Positions 42,868 through 55,522 of a stretch of DNA of 64,000 nucleotides are shown piece after piece. The DNA comes from Lota lota (taxonomy: Eukaryota > Chordata > Actinopteri > Gadiformes > Lotidae), in assembly GCA_026745465.1 (NCBI GenBank), contig JACYXH010000207.1:1266001-1330000 (forward strand). The letters are read 5' to 3'. The notes below the pieces were generated by a model. That model worked only from the letters and a program-made list of their open reading frames with translations, made no database searches and had not been told where the DNA came from. Each line of letters begins with the position of its first letter. The stretch's first letter is position 1. The position numbers and the translations under genes were made by a program.

Positions 42868-43718
42868 TAAGGTTTTAGAAGAACCTCCCTTTTCCTCAAG
42901 TAGCCTCGCCTGACTCAGCTCCGAGATGCCATGACTTCGCACAGTAGAGGAACATTGCAAACGGCCCGATGGTTTTGTTTCCCTCTAAAAGACGTGCGCA
43001 CACAACTGGACTACATTGAAAACAGGCAAATAAACAATGAGCGGTTAAGCTAGCGAGTTTATGTGATCCGACAACTATAGCGTAATTTTTTTTAGAAAAC
43101 GTCGCAGTTTCACAAGGTTCCTGTCAAGACTTGTGTTCAATAACAGTTAGCTTACACAAAAAAAAACCTACATTGCCGGAAAAACGTGTAATTTCTGCCA
43201 AAACCCCTGGAAGCCATGTGGTACTGTATGTGTTGATACTTTTCGATATGCCAACTAATCGCTTCGACGATAACAGCCTTCTATTCGTTTTGTTCTCATG
43301 TTAAAAATCAGACGATTAAAGAATCTGCCGCCACAACGACTGTTGGAACGAGCTCTCTCCCTCTCGCTCCAAACGTTCCCGCCAGGAGAGTTAAAGGGAC
43401 AGGGACACTTTCCAGGGATTTTTCTCTGCATAACTACTTGATTTGAGATTTGAGATTAATTTGGGTAAAGTGTGCTTGAGGCAGGGTGGGTGGGGTTGGG
43501 GGGGCTAGGGAGGGAGGGTCACATGCAGCTGGAAGCAATCCTACTTGGGCACCAGCAGCAGCAGCAGTGCTGTGCTTTTGTTGAACCAAGTGTGCCTGTG
43601 CTTCGGACACAAACCCTGCGGAGGGCCTGCTCGTTATTTGACAGGAAATCCACACTTTGGCCGTTAACGGGCGGCCGCCAACCCTCCAGAGAGAGAGGAG
43701 CTGGAGCAAAAGGGGTTC

Positions 43719-43738
43719 GGGGGGGGGGGGGGGGGGGG
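43719..43738. repeat. Poly-G run (20)
   Basis: hgf upstream region. Confidence 0.94.
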
Positions 43739-45089
43739 CTACCACCCTCTCATTAAGGCGCGTGCAGGTAATTTAATTCCTGTCATACCACAAACCCCCC
43801 CCCCCATACACTTTAGTCTGCAAGTATATTGGTTTAAAGCAGCTCCCAAAGTACTGGCGCACTAGCAGGTGTATGTGTGTGTGTGTCTAGATGTGTGTGT
43901 TTGTGCGCACACGCGTGTGTGTGTATGCCTGTGCCATTTGGGAAATGCAAAGATTGTGCGCTGGCAGGCGGGCGTGGTGGCGGTAGTAAATTGTGCGCCC
44001 ATGGAGCATGCACGTCACTACCCAGACGTCAATCACTGTCGGCGCAAAGGCGAAATCCAGACGCTCGCAAAAGCGATCTCGAAGGAAAATATTGTAGGTG
44101 GGGTGCATAGGTACATTTTGAACTAAAGAGTAAAGCTACAACCCCCACTACCACCGCCTCCACCCAACCCCACCCCCCTAATCCCGTGCGGTTTTGACGG
44201 CCATGGATAAGTAAGTTAGTTTTGACAGGTGATTATGCATGACAGGAGGAGAGGTTGAAAGTTGAGGGCGCTCTTTCAAAACATACCAGTGAAAAAACGA
44301 AGGGAGTATTATTTCCAAAACGTTTTCTCACTCTTAAGTAGTCTCAGGCCCAGCGACCAGACTGTCCAGAAGAAAAAAGCACAAAGTAGACTAGCGATCT
44401 GGTCTACTGAGGGGTTGCCTGTAGATGCTGGGGACACAACTTGTCATACAAGCAGTGTTTCTAGGATTGTGGATGAGCTGGGTAATGGAATGCCCAACTG
44501 GACTACTCTACTCTATTACAGGGTGAATTCATTCATATATGAAGTTTTCCTATGAATGAAACAACACTTTGCCAGAGTCCGGACCAGAGTCCTATATCTG
44601 TCATACAGATTAAAGTTCTCCTTCGGGAGTTGACCGATCATTCAACATTTCCTTTCACCGTTTTCCCACGTGACTTCCCGCTTAATTTGTGGGTTCACTT
44701 CCCTTGCTTACGCATATCTGCAGTTCCAATCAAACAAGACAAAACCATTTGCCTATGAAGAGCCTCCATTGCCATGAGAAGGGAAGATTGTGTACTTCAA
44801 CATAAACGTAATGGTTGAGGATGAACATAACTTTTACTGGGAAAGGAGTACATTGCCAAATTACTGGAAGGGAATGACAGAATGCAGAATATTGACATGG
44901 GAAGAATGTATGCAGAAGGGTCAGACAGTGAACCCACTCATAGATTGCATTTCACTGTGGAAGTGTAATCTGCCCCAAGCCTTTTCTATGTGGGAACCAT
45001 GTCTCCCCTCTCGGTCTCTATCTCTTCTGAACTGTAAACAACTGATTACTTTCATTCTGTGCTACTCCTCTTTTTCACCCTCTTCAAAC

Positions 45090-45360
45090 ACATACACACG
45101 CACACACACACATACAAACCCAAACACGCACGCACACATACGCACGCTCACAATCACTTGCATGCATGAAGAAATACACACACACATGTTGCATGCATGC
45201 ATGAATACACACACACATCCACGCACACACAAAGGTTGCATGCATGTATGCATGAAGGCATGCATACACAGACACACACACATTGCATGCATGCATGCAT
45301 TATGACACACACATGCACGCCCCCCCCCCCCCCCCCCCCCCCCCCCGCACACACACACAC
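45090..45360. repeat. AC arrays, GCAT/ATGC repeats and poly-C run
   Basis: Includes repeated TGCATGCATG blocks (near 45160, 45190, 45240, 45285) and a 27-base C run at 45320-45346. Confidence 0.9.
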
Positions 45361-45633
45361 AAATATCCATGGCCCACTGAGCTGGGTGAGAAGGTGTGGA
45401 CAGTCCAAGTGAGAGTCTGAGCGAGGGAGGAGAGAGGATGACGGATGAAGGGTGGTGTTGATCAGCATGGGAGGGAGGGAAGGAAGGAAGGAGGGAGTGG
45501 AGGACCCCCAAGGCCAACAGCTGTCAGCACCCCATCTCTGTTCTCATGTATATCTATACAAGGTGTCGGACATACCCCAGTAGCAACACACACACACGGT
45601 GCACGACCCTGAACGCATACTTTGCGCCGCACA

Positions 45634-45635
<2 letters not shown>

Positions 45636-45667
<32 letters not shown>
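45636..45667. repeat. AC microsatellite
   Basis: Intergenic. Confidence 0.93.
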
Positions 45668-45669
<2 letters not shown>

Positions 45670-45987
45670 TGATACACCCTTCCCCTGAGAGGCGGCATTG
45701 TTTGATGGATTATAATGTGGGAAAAATAAAATCCATTAAGGCTAGTTCAATAAATAAACCACCGTGTATACATAGATGCATGTGTGCTAATGTGGATACA
45801 TGCATATATACATATACACACAGACAACACACACACACACATACACACACACGTAAGTCTGTGTGTTTACCTACCTACATCGGGGCAACCGTGCACAAAA
45901 GCCAAGCCAATCCCACTTCTTAGCTCTTTATCGCCGACCCCTCCCATTACTTTACACCCAATTTCAGCCCTCCCACAACAAACTAAC

Positions 45988-45988
<1 letters not shown>

Positions 45989-46024
<36 letters not shown>
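45989..46024. repeat. Poly-C run (36)
   Basis: Intergenic. Confidence 0.95.
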
Positions 46025-46026
<2 letters not shown>

Positions 46027-46671
46027 AGTGCTGCACTCTTTGAGATGCGGGGGGCTAATCACCGGTGTAATCTCCCCCTACCTCCCACTTGCTCTGCCCC
46101 TCCCCCACAGAACCCCACCTCTGACCCCCTACTGATGCTAAAATAACAACCTCCATATCCCCTCTCCCAGCCCCACTCAATGCTCCGCCAATTAGGTGGC
46201 TGCTCTCCTCCCCATCGCGGATGACAGATGAGGGGTCAACAGGTCTGTCAAGGGGACCCCCCTTGCTGGTTCTCTTGTATCCGGCCCCATGCCCACCACC
46301 GAAAGGATGGAACCACAGGGCGTCCTCTCTTCCTCTCTCTCTCTTCCCCCCTCTACCAGCGCCTTCAGGGGGATGAAGCGGGTGGGAGAAGGAGGCAAGG
46401 ACAGTTGGAAGTCTTGACGGCTGATTTAGATGGATGGGCCCTCAGAGGAGCACAGTGAGAGACGAAGAGGGCTGGGGTCCAAGAGAGGAGCGGGTGGGAC
46501 GGGAAGGAGGGGGGGGGGAGTCCCAGTGAAGACCTGTGGCATGGAGTTTGGAGTAAAGAAAATACTCAGGATTGTGGAAGGTCAGGTTTGGGGAACTCAG
46601 AGTAATTACAGAGCAATTAAGGAAGCAAGAGTAAAAACAATGACTTGAAACCTCAGATGTTCAGGAAAGGC

Positions 46672-46890
<219 letters not shown>

Positions 46891-48446
46891 AACCAGAGCC
46901 GTGCAGTCACTGAGGATTGAAGGGTTTGAAGCCATAAAAGAAAAATGTCTTGTGCTTTTTTTTTCTTTCAAGAATACATTTAAAGAACAGGAAGCAGAAG
47001 AAAGAAGTTGAGTGAAAAAAGAAAAATGACAGAAAAGGAGAAAGAGATAAGGCAGGCGGACGCTGATTTTGATGGGGACACCAGGGCCCTCCTTCCTCTT
47101 TCCTCTTCTGCAATAAAAGCGCAGCCGCACTCCAATGAATCAAGGCGTTGGGGGGGCTTTCCCCTCCCTCTGTTGTGTGTTATGTCCACTGCTAATGGCC
47201 AGCAGATGTGGAGGCATTTCACAAGTATGGCTTTGGAAAACATTCCCCCACATAAATCCAATTAGGTCGGACCCCGGACACGAGCTAGCAAACGGGCTAG
47301 TGAGTTAGCGAGCGTCCAGACGCTCTGCACAGACACAGCAGTGGACTGAGGTCATCGGCTTTTAGGAGGTTCTAGAAGGAGAAAAAATGAAGTTAAAGAC
47401 TGAAGTGGATACGGTGGAGGTGGAAAAAAAGCCTTGCATGGATGATAGGATGATATTTTCTGGATTATAATAAAACAAAATGATTTTTAATACAAATCCT
47501 ATATAAATATTAAAATAACATATGGTGGAAAAATGACAGAAGTTCTTATAGCCCAAAGCAAAGAATTGAGCACCTCAGATTGGTTTGAAATGTCAAGCCA
47601 CTCAATTCATCAGTATAGAATGATATCTCACAGTTGCTGGCACTGAGTGTAGATAAATAACATCAAACAACCATTCATGAATTCAACATTCAGCTACTCT
47701 ACCCCTTAGGCAGCTAACACTGACCAGAATCACTGACCATGGGAGAAAAATGGATACAGAAGAATTCAAGAATACTTCCAAATGTCAATCAAAGTGATTT
47801 CTGACAAGAGACAGGTGACTAAAAGATCATTGGCCGAACATGTGTGATTTCGTCATTGTTATATTTATATAACATAGTTGTATTTATATTTCCAAGAAAT
47901 GATGAAAACCACAACTCAAAACGTGCATTACTACTTTTGGGAAGACAAAATCAACTGTTTCTCAAACCATCTTTTATATCTCTCTCAACTGACGAAAGGG
48001 GGAGCAGTGGACGTCAACAAGAACTAAAGCAATAAAGACGAAGAAGAAGAAGAAGAGATAGGACTTGAAGAGTGGACAAATTATGCCCAAAAAAGTATAA
48101 TGTGGTTGAATCCGTTTGTATTTTTGTGAGAAAAATAGTGGAGATCTTAAGCAAACAAATAACAGATAACAGTACAAACTTTGTAAAAAATGTATTTTTG
48201 GATGGAATTTCAAGTGTTAGGCAATCAGAACACAAAGATAAAATAAAATAAACGAAAAGGTAATCTTGTGCTAAATCTCAGTCCGTGTATGAATTTCTGA
48301 GTAAGATATAACAGCAAGTTTCCGGTCCAAAATATACTTGAGCCCCATTAAAACAATGTGATTCTATTTCTATTTTGGGTTGTGCTGCAACTAAGTCCTA
48401 TGAATCCATATTCGCTCCATGTGCTTTGGGCTTCAGAATTTATAGC

Positions 48447-48580
48447 AGTGACCGTAGAGCACGAAGGAGACAAGGAACTGAGCCAGAGTGACCATAGAAC
48501 ACGAAGTAGAATAGGAACTAACTGAGCCAGAGTGACCATAGAGCATGAAGGAGAATAGGAACTTAGCCAGAGTGACCAGG
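48447..48580. repeat. 40-44 bp tandem repeat, three copies and a partial fourth
   Basis: AGTGACC(A/G)TAGA starts copies at 48447, 48487 and 48531; a fourth start (AGTGACCAGG) is at 48571. Units contain CACGAAG(G/T)AGA and GGAACT..GAGCCAG. The second unit is longer by 4 bases. Confidence 0.85.
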
Positions 48581-48837
48581 CCTTCTGTATCTTCTGGCCC
48601 AGCTATTGTTTCACTTTGTGGCAGCAGCTGCTGCATGCTTGTCTGGCACCTCATTCACTGCTAACCGGCTCCACGTGTGCACAGGGACAGCTCCGTATAA
48701 ATTCGAAGCAGTTTACACACCCACACCCACCAACCCAACCACCCACATGCACACTCACTCACACGTCAAATATGCACTTAGCACCAAACATACTACTAAG
48801 TGCACATACCGATCTGTATGTATGCTAATGCCATGTT

Positions 48838-48839
<2 letters not shown>

Positions 48840-48880
<41 letters not shown>
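48840..48880. repeat. AC microsatellite (20 units)
   Basis: Intergenic. Confidence 0.95.
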
Positions 48881-48881
<1 letters not shown>

Positions 48882-49025
48882 TCTAATCCTCTGGTTTTAG
48901 GGGAGCAATGGGAGGGTGGCGGTCCTGTGTGGTTTCATTAACTGAGGTGGGACAGAGAGGTGAGGTGGTGGAGGCTGTGGAGGTAAAGCTAGGTAGAGAG
49001 AGAACAGAAAAAGATGTTGGAGGGA

Positions 49026-49027
<2 letters not shown>

Positions 49028-49092
<65 letters not shown>

Positions 49093-49195
49093 GGAGGTAG
49101 AGCAAGGCAGAGAAACAACAGAGAGAGAGAGATGATGGAGGATGTGGAGGGAGAGCGAGACAGAGAAAGAACAGAGAGAAAGAGAGAGAGAGGGG
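49028..49195. repeat. GA microsatellite and GA-rich flank
   Basis: Pure GA 49028-49088, then GA-rich sequence in which GTGGAGG(T/G)(A/G)GAGC-like blocks recur. Intergenic. Confidence 0.9.
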
Positions 49196-49332
49196 AGGAG
49201 TCCTACCAGGTGCTAATAGATTTCCTGCAGCTTTGAAAGGTTTGGGTGCGTTGGTTTTTGTGGACTAGCGTTTGGTTTCATCTGTGGCACATTAACCAGG
49301 GCCGAAGGTTGACCTCCTCCTTTAACATGCGT

Positions 49333-49371
<39 letters not shown>

Positions 49372-50267
49372 CCTGCGGCACATATTACAAGGCACACTCA
49401 CATGCACCCTTGACACATGCTTGCAACACACATTCCAAAGCACACACACACACACACACGTGCATGCACATAAAAAGCAGGACAGATGTGAACACACACA
49501 CTGACATTGCAACGTTGTATTTGGGATGACGTGTAAACACATTCAGTGGTCAAATAGTTACACGCTCTGCCTCCTCATCTCTGCAGAAATACTCAACACA
49601 TATTGCACAGACAAGACTTGGTTATACTGAGCCTGACCCCCATCTCACACACACACACACACCTGAACACTTAAAAAAAAACTTTTTAAAATGTGCCAAC
49701 CCTTTGATGGACACCGTGTGTGATGCGTCTTGTTTAGCCTGATCTAAGCGCTTGTGTTTAAACTTTTACCCTGTGTGTGTGTGTGTGGTCACCGTGGATT
49801 GCGTGCAGGTCTCAGACAGCAGTGTGCCGCTGTTGGAGGTGTGCAAGATGACTCAGCGACGTGATCCGCATCAGTGTGGGAGGGAGCTAGTGTGTATATG
49901 CATGTGTGTGTCTCTGCATACCTGTGATTGCGGGTCTCTGCCCACATACAGACATGGGAGAGTAATTAAAGGGGCCATGTGTACCCATGTTGTGTTTTAA
50001 TGTGTGTGCCGATAATGTGTTTTATCCGTGTGTGTTTGTATGAGTCGTGTATGAGCAGCTGCCCAGCAGCCAGACGGGGTAAACACTGGCGTGTCAGAGG
50101 GTCTTTATCTGGGCAGACGAGAGAGAGTGGGCTTCAAGTGTGTGCCAAGGCCTGAGTGCTTCATCACACGCACTTTTATAAAAATAAAAAAAACCGAAAA
50201 GTGCTGACTCGCCATGTTCTGTCCCATTCAGAAGCAACTCATTATTTTGTCTCTTAAGCAAGGAGTT

Positions 50268-50575
50268 GTCTGTCTGTGTGTCTATATGTCAAGGTGTCTA
50301 TCTGTCAGGGTGTCTGTCTGTCTGTCAGTGTCTCTCTGTCTGTCAGGATGTCTGTCCGTCTGTCTGTCTGTCTGTCTCTCTGTCTGCCAGGGTGTCTGTC
50401 TGTATGCATGTCTGTCCGTCTGTTTATCTGTCTGCCTACACATTATGTAATACTCTTGAAGGAACTTCTGTATTCCCTTGTTTGTCTGTCTGTCTGTCTG
50501 TCTGTCTGGTTATTCTATTCCTTTATATATTATGTTCTATTATGTAGGGGTGTCTGTCTGTCTGTCTGTCTCTCT
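50268..50575. repeat. TGTC tetranucleotide arrays
   Basis: Arrays at about 50268-50440, 50482-50510 and 50549-50575 separated by similar unique blocks (CATTATGTAATACTC... and ...TATTCC), so the region may be a local duplication. Confidence 0.88.
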
Positions 50576-51040
50576 TTGTCTGCATTATGTAAAAGTCCTG
50601 TAGGTCCTTGTGTATTCTTCTGTTCCTTGACCTTGTGGTGTTCATACTCTCCACGTCCACACTGCTCCTCATCTGCTAGCAGTCAGTCGGCGACCAACGA
50701 AGCATCAATATAAAGCCATGGCTGGATTCACTGTGACTCTCTAGACAACCAGCCCGCAATAGTTCTGGAGAATAATCTGTGCCACGTCCCACCATTAAGA
50801 AAAAAGAAGGTTTGTTGCTCCTTCCAGTAGATGCATTCCATTAACCCTATCAGCGTTCTATTCCTTTCTCATTTGGTTCTACTTTTCACTCCATTTCCTG
50901 TCCTTTGCCAGGAAAGGCTTACTAATTATTTCAGCGAAGGTCAGAATGCAGCAGAACCTTTTTGGTCATGCCGGTGATTGAGGTGGATCCACATCAGGCA
51001 CATTTGGCAACCCCTACCAATGCACACACATTATCACTCA

Positions 51041-51170
<130 letters not shown>

Positions 51171-51339
51171 ATACCACGCCGGGCACATCAGCCACAGCAT
51201 CACTTTCACTGTGGCCAGAGGAAACATGAAAGGAGCATGGAAAGTACAGTGCTACCAGACTGCAGCAATTAGAAAACAGAGCGAGGGCTGAAACGACCTG
51301 CAGATGAGTCACCAAGCTAAGACCTCCGGGCACCCAGCA

Positions 51340-51374
<35 letters not shown>
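51340..51374. repeat. Poly-G run (35)
   Basis: Intergenic. Confidence 0.95.
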
Positions 51375-51375
<1 letters not shown>

Positions 51376-53673
51376 GCTGGAGAGACCAAGCCATGCAGGT
51401 GGAGGGGGCACCTGGAAGTCAAGTTATTTAGGAGAGCTTGGGAGGTGGGGGTGTAGGGAGACCAAAACAACGGCTCAGCAACAACAATTCCATCACCCCA
51501 GTCACCAACCAGCTTGTGTTTTTCAGGTGACTCCTGCATTTGCAGCAGTATAGTCTCACAAATCCGACTTTAGATTAATTTCTTAAGTCTGATGGCAGAG
51601 GGATCTGTAAGCACTTAATTGGGGAACACAAACTCTACTGGCTGTAGTTTACTTTAAAAATGTGTCTGTAAAGGTTTCAAACCAACACCGTGTAGATGGC
51701 CACTGTAGAAATGCACATATTCAAACATATTCTTCAGTAGAATATCTCGGTAACGAAACAGGAAACGGCGTGACTCCGCCCCTTACAGATTTTGGTGTCC
51801 GGCCCATGCTCTGTGCCGTCTCCCCCCAGACGTTCTGCTAGAGCATAGTAGGCCTGCTGGATCCGAGATAAGCAGCAGTACAATCACAAAAAAATAATTT
51901 AACTCGCTCTTCTTGTTGTGGTCCGCTTTGGAAGTGCATCCCCCACACACCAAATCTTGCCCTTAAAATAACATAACCATGGAAGTGAGATTAAAATCAT
52001 GATCCAGGTCTTATACAATGGCTCTTGTTTCCAGCTCATCATGACTCCAGCAGCAGCAGCCTTATCAGAGACGCTGGATTATATAAATGGGCCGGATATG
52101 AAAGCCAGTGCGCTCTCGCGCTCTCTCTCCCTCTCTCTCTCTCAAGCTTAGATGGCTGTAATCAGAGGCAGCGTACATATGATGCTCCCCATGTGTGTTT
52201 GACTCAAACTGCAGCCATGGCCGTATGTTTGCCAAGCTCACGCGGAGGAGACAAACGTGCAGTACCTCTATCTGCCTGTAAATGGAGTACCTCTCCGTAG
52301 GTGGTTCACAGTAGAGACTAGCATGTAGGTCCTCTAACGGCCTTTAGGTGGTTGCTGTAGCTATGGGCTTCTGTGTACCTATTGCAACATCGTACGCCTC
52401 GTCATCGGATCTCTGATTCAGACTGCGAGACGTTGGCACGGATGACCTTTGAACGAGAGGCACAGTGAAAACAGACTGTTCATGGGAAGACGAGGGGGGG
52501 TGGATGTGTGGAGGGGTGCGGGAGGTGGGTTGGGGACCCGACATTCCAGATGTATGGGTCTTGGTTAACCCCAACAAAGGGTTCCCGATGGGCTCCTTAT
52601 GAATATCACAGAAGACCGACCACACTCGCCATTGCGTCACGTGATTTCAAGAATCACTGTGAACTGGATTCCTCTACCATTGGGGTTTGAAATTGAAATG
52701 AGGGTGGGCAAGGGAACCTGGGAAGGGTGTGGAGAGGACTGGGTGGTGGTGGTCTTGGATTGGGGTGGGGGTTTGTTTGGGGATTATAGATGTCCCTTGC
52801 AGACACCAACTGCATGATAACCTTCTAAATAACGGTGAAATGTGAAAATTATCCCTGTGAAAAAAATAAAGAAAATGCCCCCCACAAAACCTCAGGACAG
52901 ACATGGTGGTCCTGAGTCTCTCTTTGTTGCCCTTGTTGGTGGTGGTTTCAGAAGTTCCTGCAGGGTTTCCCACTCTCACTGTTGTTCTGAATCCCCACCA
53001 AACATGTGCTTCCGTGGATTCTAGTCTACCGCTGCTTCAAGACTTTCAAATGGAGGGGTGGTCAGAAAGCTGTCTCGCCCGACCACAGACACCAAGTTTC
53101 CTACTATCCTTTGTGAAAGCATGTTCTCTTTGACATGCCTGAAGTCGCTTTGGGACGATAGCGTCTACGTTACGAATGTCGTGGCAGAATGCAGGAAACA
53201 GTTTCTGTAAGATGGAATCATCAGGGCCGCTGAGAGCCTAGGCTGGTCCCGGGGTTGGGGGCCCCCAGTCACCTTGTATGACATATTTTGCGTGTAGCAA
53301 AAATAATTTTAGCAAATTAATGTTTGATACGGTTTCAACGATAGTAAAGATAGTTAATAGATACTGTATATCACTGGCCAACTGAAAAGCGTGCAGGGAA
53401 ATTGGCGACACTTTATATCAGTGCATAATTGATTTTTATATCATTGGTGCAGCAGTAAGAAAATATATCGCGGCCGCGGGTTAGTTTGTTTCTATTCACT
53501 ATGTAGGGCCTACAGTTTATAAAATATATAAATATGGCACGAAGCAGGCATGAAAAGAGAGAGGCCATGGGCCTGTGGCCTCCATGCCAGTGAGGCTGGG
53601 GCCCCTTGATTTTATTTATTTATTTAAACGGGCCCTTTGTCATGCCCATGCCCCTGGGCAATTGCCCCTGCTG

Positions 53674-53676
<3 letters not shown>

Positions 53677-53714
<38 letters not shown>
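53677..53714. repeat. Poly-C run (38)
   Basis: Longest homopolymer in the window. Intergenic. Confidence 0.95.
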
Positions 53715-53715
<1 letters not shown>

Positions 53716-54958
53716 CCGGCGTCCCTGGAAATCATAGATATGATATATTATGGAATTTGTGTGGCTAATTCGTTTCATGAATACACCAAGTGATAAAATA
53801 CAGGCCCTAACCATATATATTAGTTCACATGCATACAGCGCATGATATGACATGCGATAGTCGTTTCATGCTGATCGCATGAAAATCTATCTTCTCTTTC
53901 CCTTAGGAAATAAATAAACATATTGATGTAATTACTGGATGGCTAACACTTCTCAACTCATTTAAAATAATAAACATTTTTGTGTTTACCCTGGAGGGCG
54001 TTTACTAGAGGGACTTCCTGTGCAAAGATCCACCAACTTGAAGCAGGGTTGCAGGCCAGAAGACTGCAGATAAGCATCAGAAACTCAACAGTGACTACCT
54101 CGCCATGCGAACCCTTAAGGTCATCCAGTTGCCAGACTCGCCATACAAGTCAACTCACAGCAAGAAGCAGTGTACAGCAGTGATTCCCAACCAGTGCGTA
54201 CCCTCACAGGGAACATGAGCAGCTTCCATGGCTGCAGATATGAAGATTAAGATTTTGCTTATAAGAAATTACATAAAATATGACCATTTCTTTGTTTGTA
54301 TTTCTATATATATTTTAAACTTTCTTTAATGGTAATTTTTTACTTTTCCATGCCCACAATGCACCCTTGCTAGCAAAGCTCTGAACGTAGCTAATGTGCG
54401 TGCCACAGTCCGTTTGAATCAGTAATAACATCCATCAACATAAATCTAAAAAGTAATTATAGATGTTTGTTTTTTTTTACCGATATGATTAGGTTTTCCG
54501 TTGCAAATGTAAAACTAATTTAGTTGCGTGGGTGTGTCGTTTTTGCAGGGAGGAAAAAGATGAACGACTTTCATTCAACTTTAGTTGACGTTATTCTAAT
54601 CATTAAATCAATCCCCTTCCTTCTGAGGGTGCACCACGTGTAATCTCATACTGCTGTTCTCCTCGTAGCGATTCTCCACCTGTGCTACCAACAGTAAAAG
54701 GCATTTTTATGAAACATAAATTCTTAAGACATTGTAACGGGTCTTATTTAAAATGCCCAAAGCGCCTCCAACTAAACGATCGTCTTTTTTTTCCCTTCTT
54801 TTTTTTTTTTAACGTCTTCACGGCTCAACCGAATACAACGCAGCACGCGGGCTGGTTTTTAACGCGTGTAATAAAGAGTAAAATTACCCTGTAGTTTGTC
54901 TTTGGGGGGCAGTGAGACCCCACCCCCGCTACGTGAGCACAGCTGCTTCTGGGCTCAA

Positions 54959-54959
<1 letters not shown>

Positions 54960-54995
<36 letters not shown>
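54960..54995. repeat. AT microsatellite (about 18 units)
   Basis: Directly before the CpG-dense patch. Confidence 0.95.
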
Positions 54996-54997
<2 letters not shown>

Positions 54998-55007
54998 AAA
55001 ATAAAAG

Positions 55008-55215
55008 CGCGGGAGAGCCGCTCTAACGAGAGACCGCGGCCCCTCGATTCGATCAACGCACAGCGGGTCAAAACAGAAAAATGCTGTGAATTTACGACTC
55101 GGAGCCGCCTCTCGGTCATTCTTTATTGACGCGTCCTCTGGGGCGATTTCAATGTCACGGCGTCCGGCGCGGGGCGAACGGCAGCGAAAGTCCCTGTGCA
55201 CCTCCCGGTTCCCCT
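55008..55215. promoter_or_regulatory. CpG-dense patch in intergenic DNA
   Basis: About 200 bases with many CpG (for example GCGCGGGAGAGCCG, GACCGCGGCCCC, ACGGCGTCCGGCGCGGGGCG), unlike the AT-rich and repeat-rich surroundings. No gene start was recognised beside it. It follows an AT dinucleotide array at 54960-54995. Confidence 0.45.
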
Positions 55216-55350
55216 CTTTACCTTATTTCTTGGGACATTGTTGTTGACTTTGGCTGGATGTCAATTCCTTCCTTGCAAATAGCTGCCGGGGATGGTGGGG
55301 GTCAACAAGGGACATTGGGATAGCAGTCTCCTGGTGCTTCCTCCACGCTG

Positions 55351-55522
<172 letters not shown>

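Larger units (their letters stand above)
42416..45000. other. hgf upstream region
   Basis: No coding exon recognised. It must contain the hgf promoter, but no convincing TATA box was found. Holds a GT/G tract at 42801-42867, a G run at 43719-43738 and a CAG-type triplet patch near 43553-43567. Confidence 0.5.

Noticed and set aside
44790..45305. Plus-strand open frame of 171 codons
   Set aside because: Second half is translated AC repeat; first half has no recognisable domain.
53220..53720. Possible transposon remnant with GGGGCCCC words around the long poly-C
   Set aside because: No terminal repeats or coding remnant could be defined.
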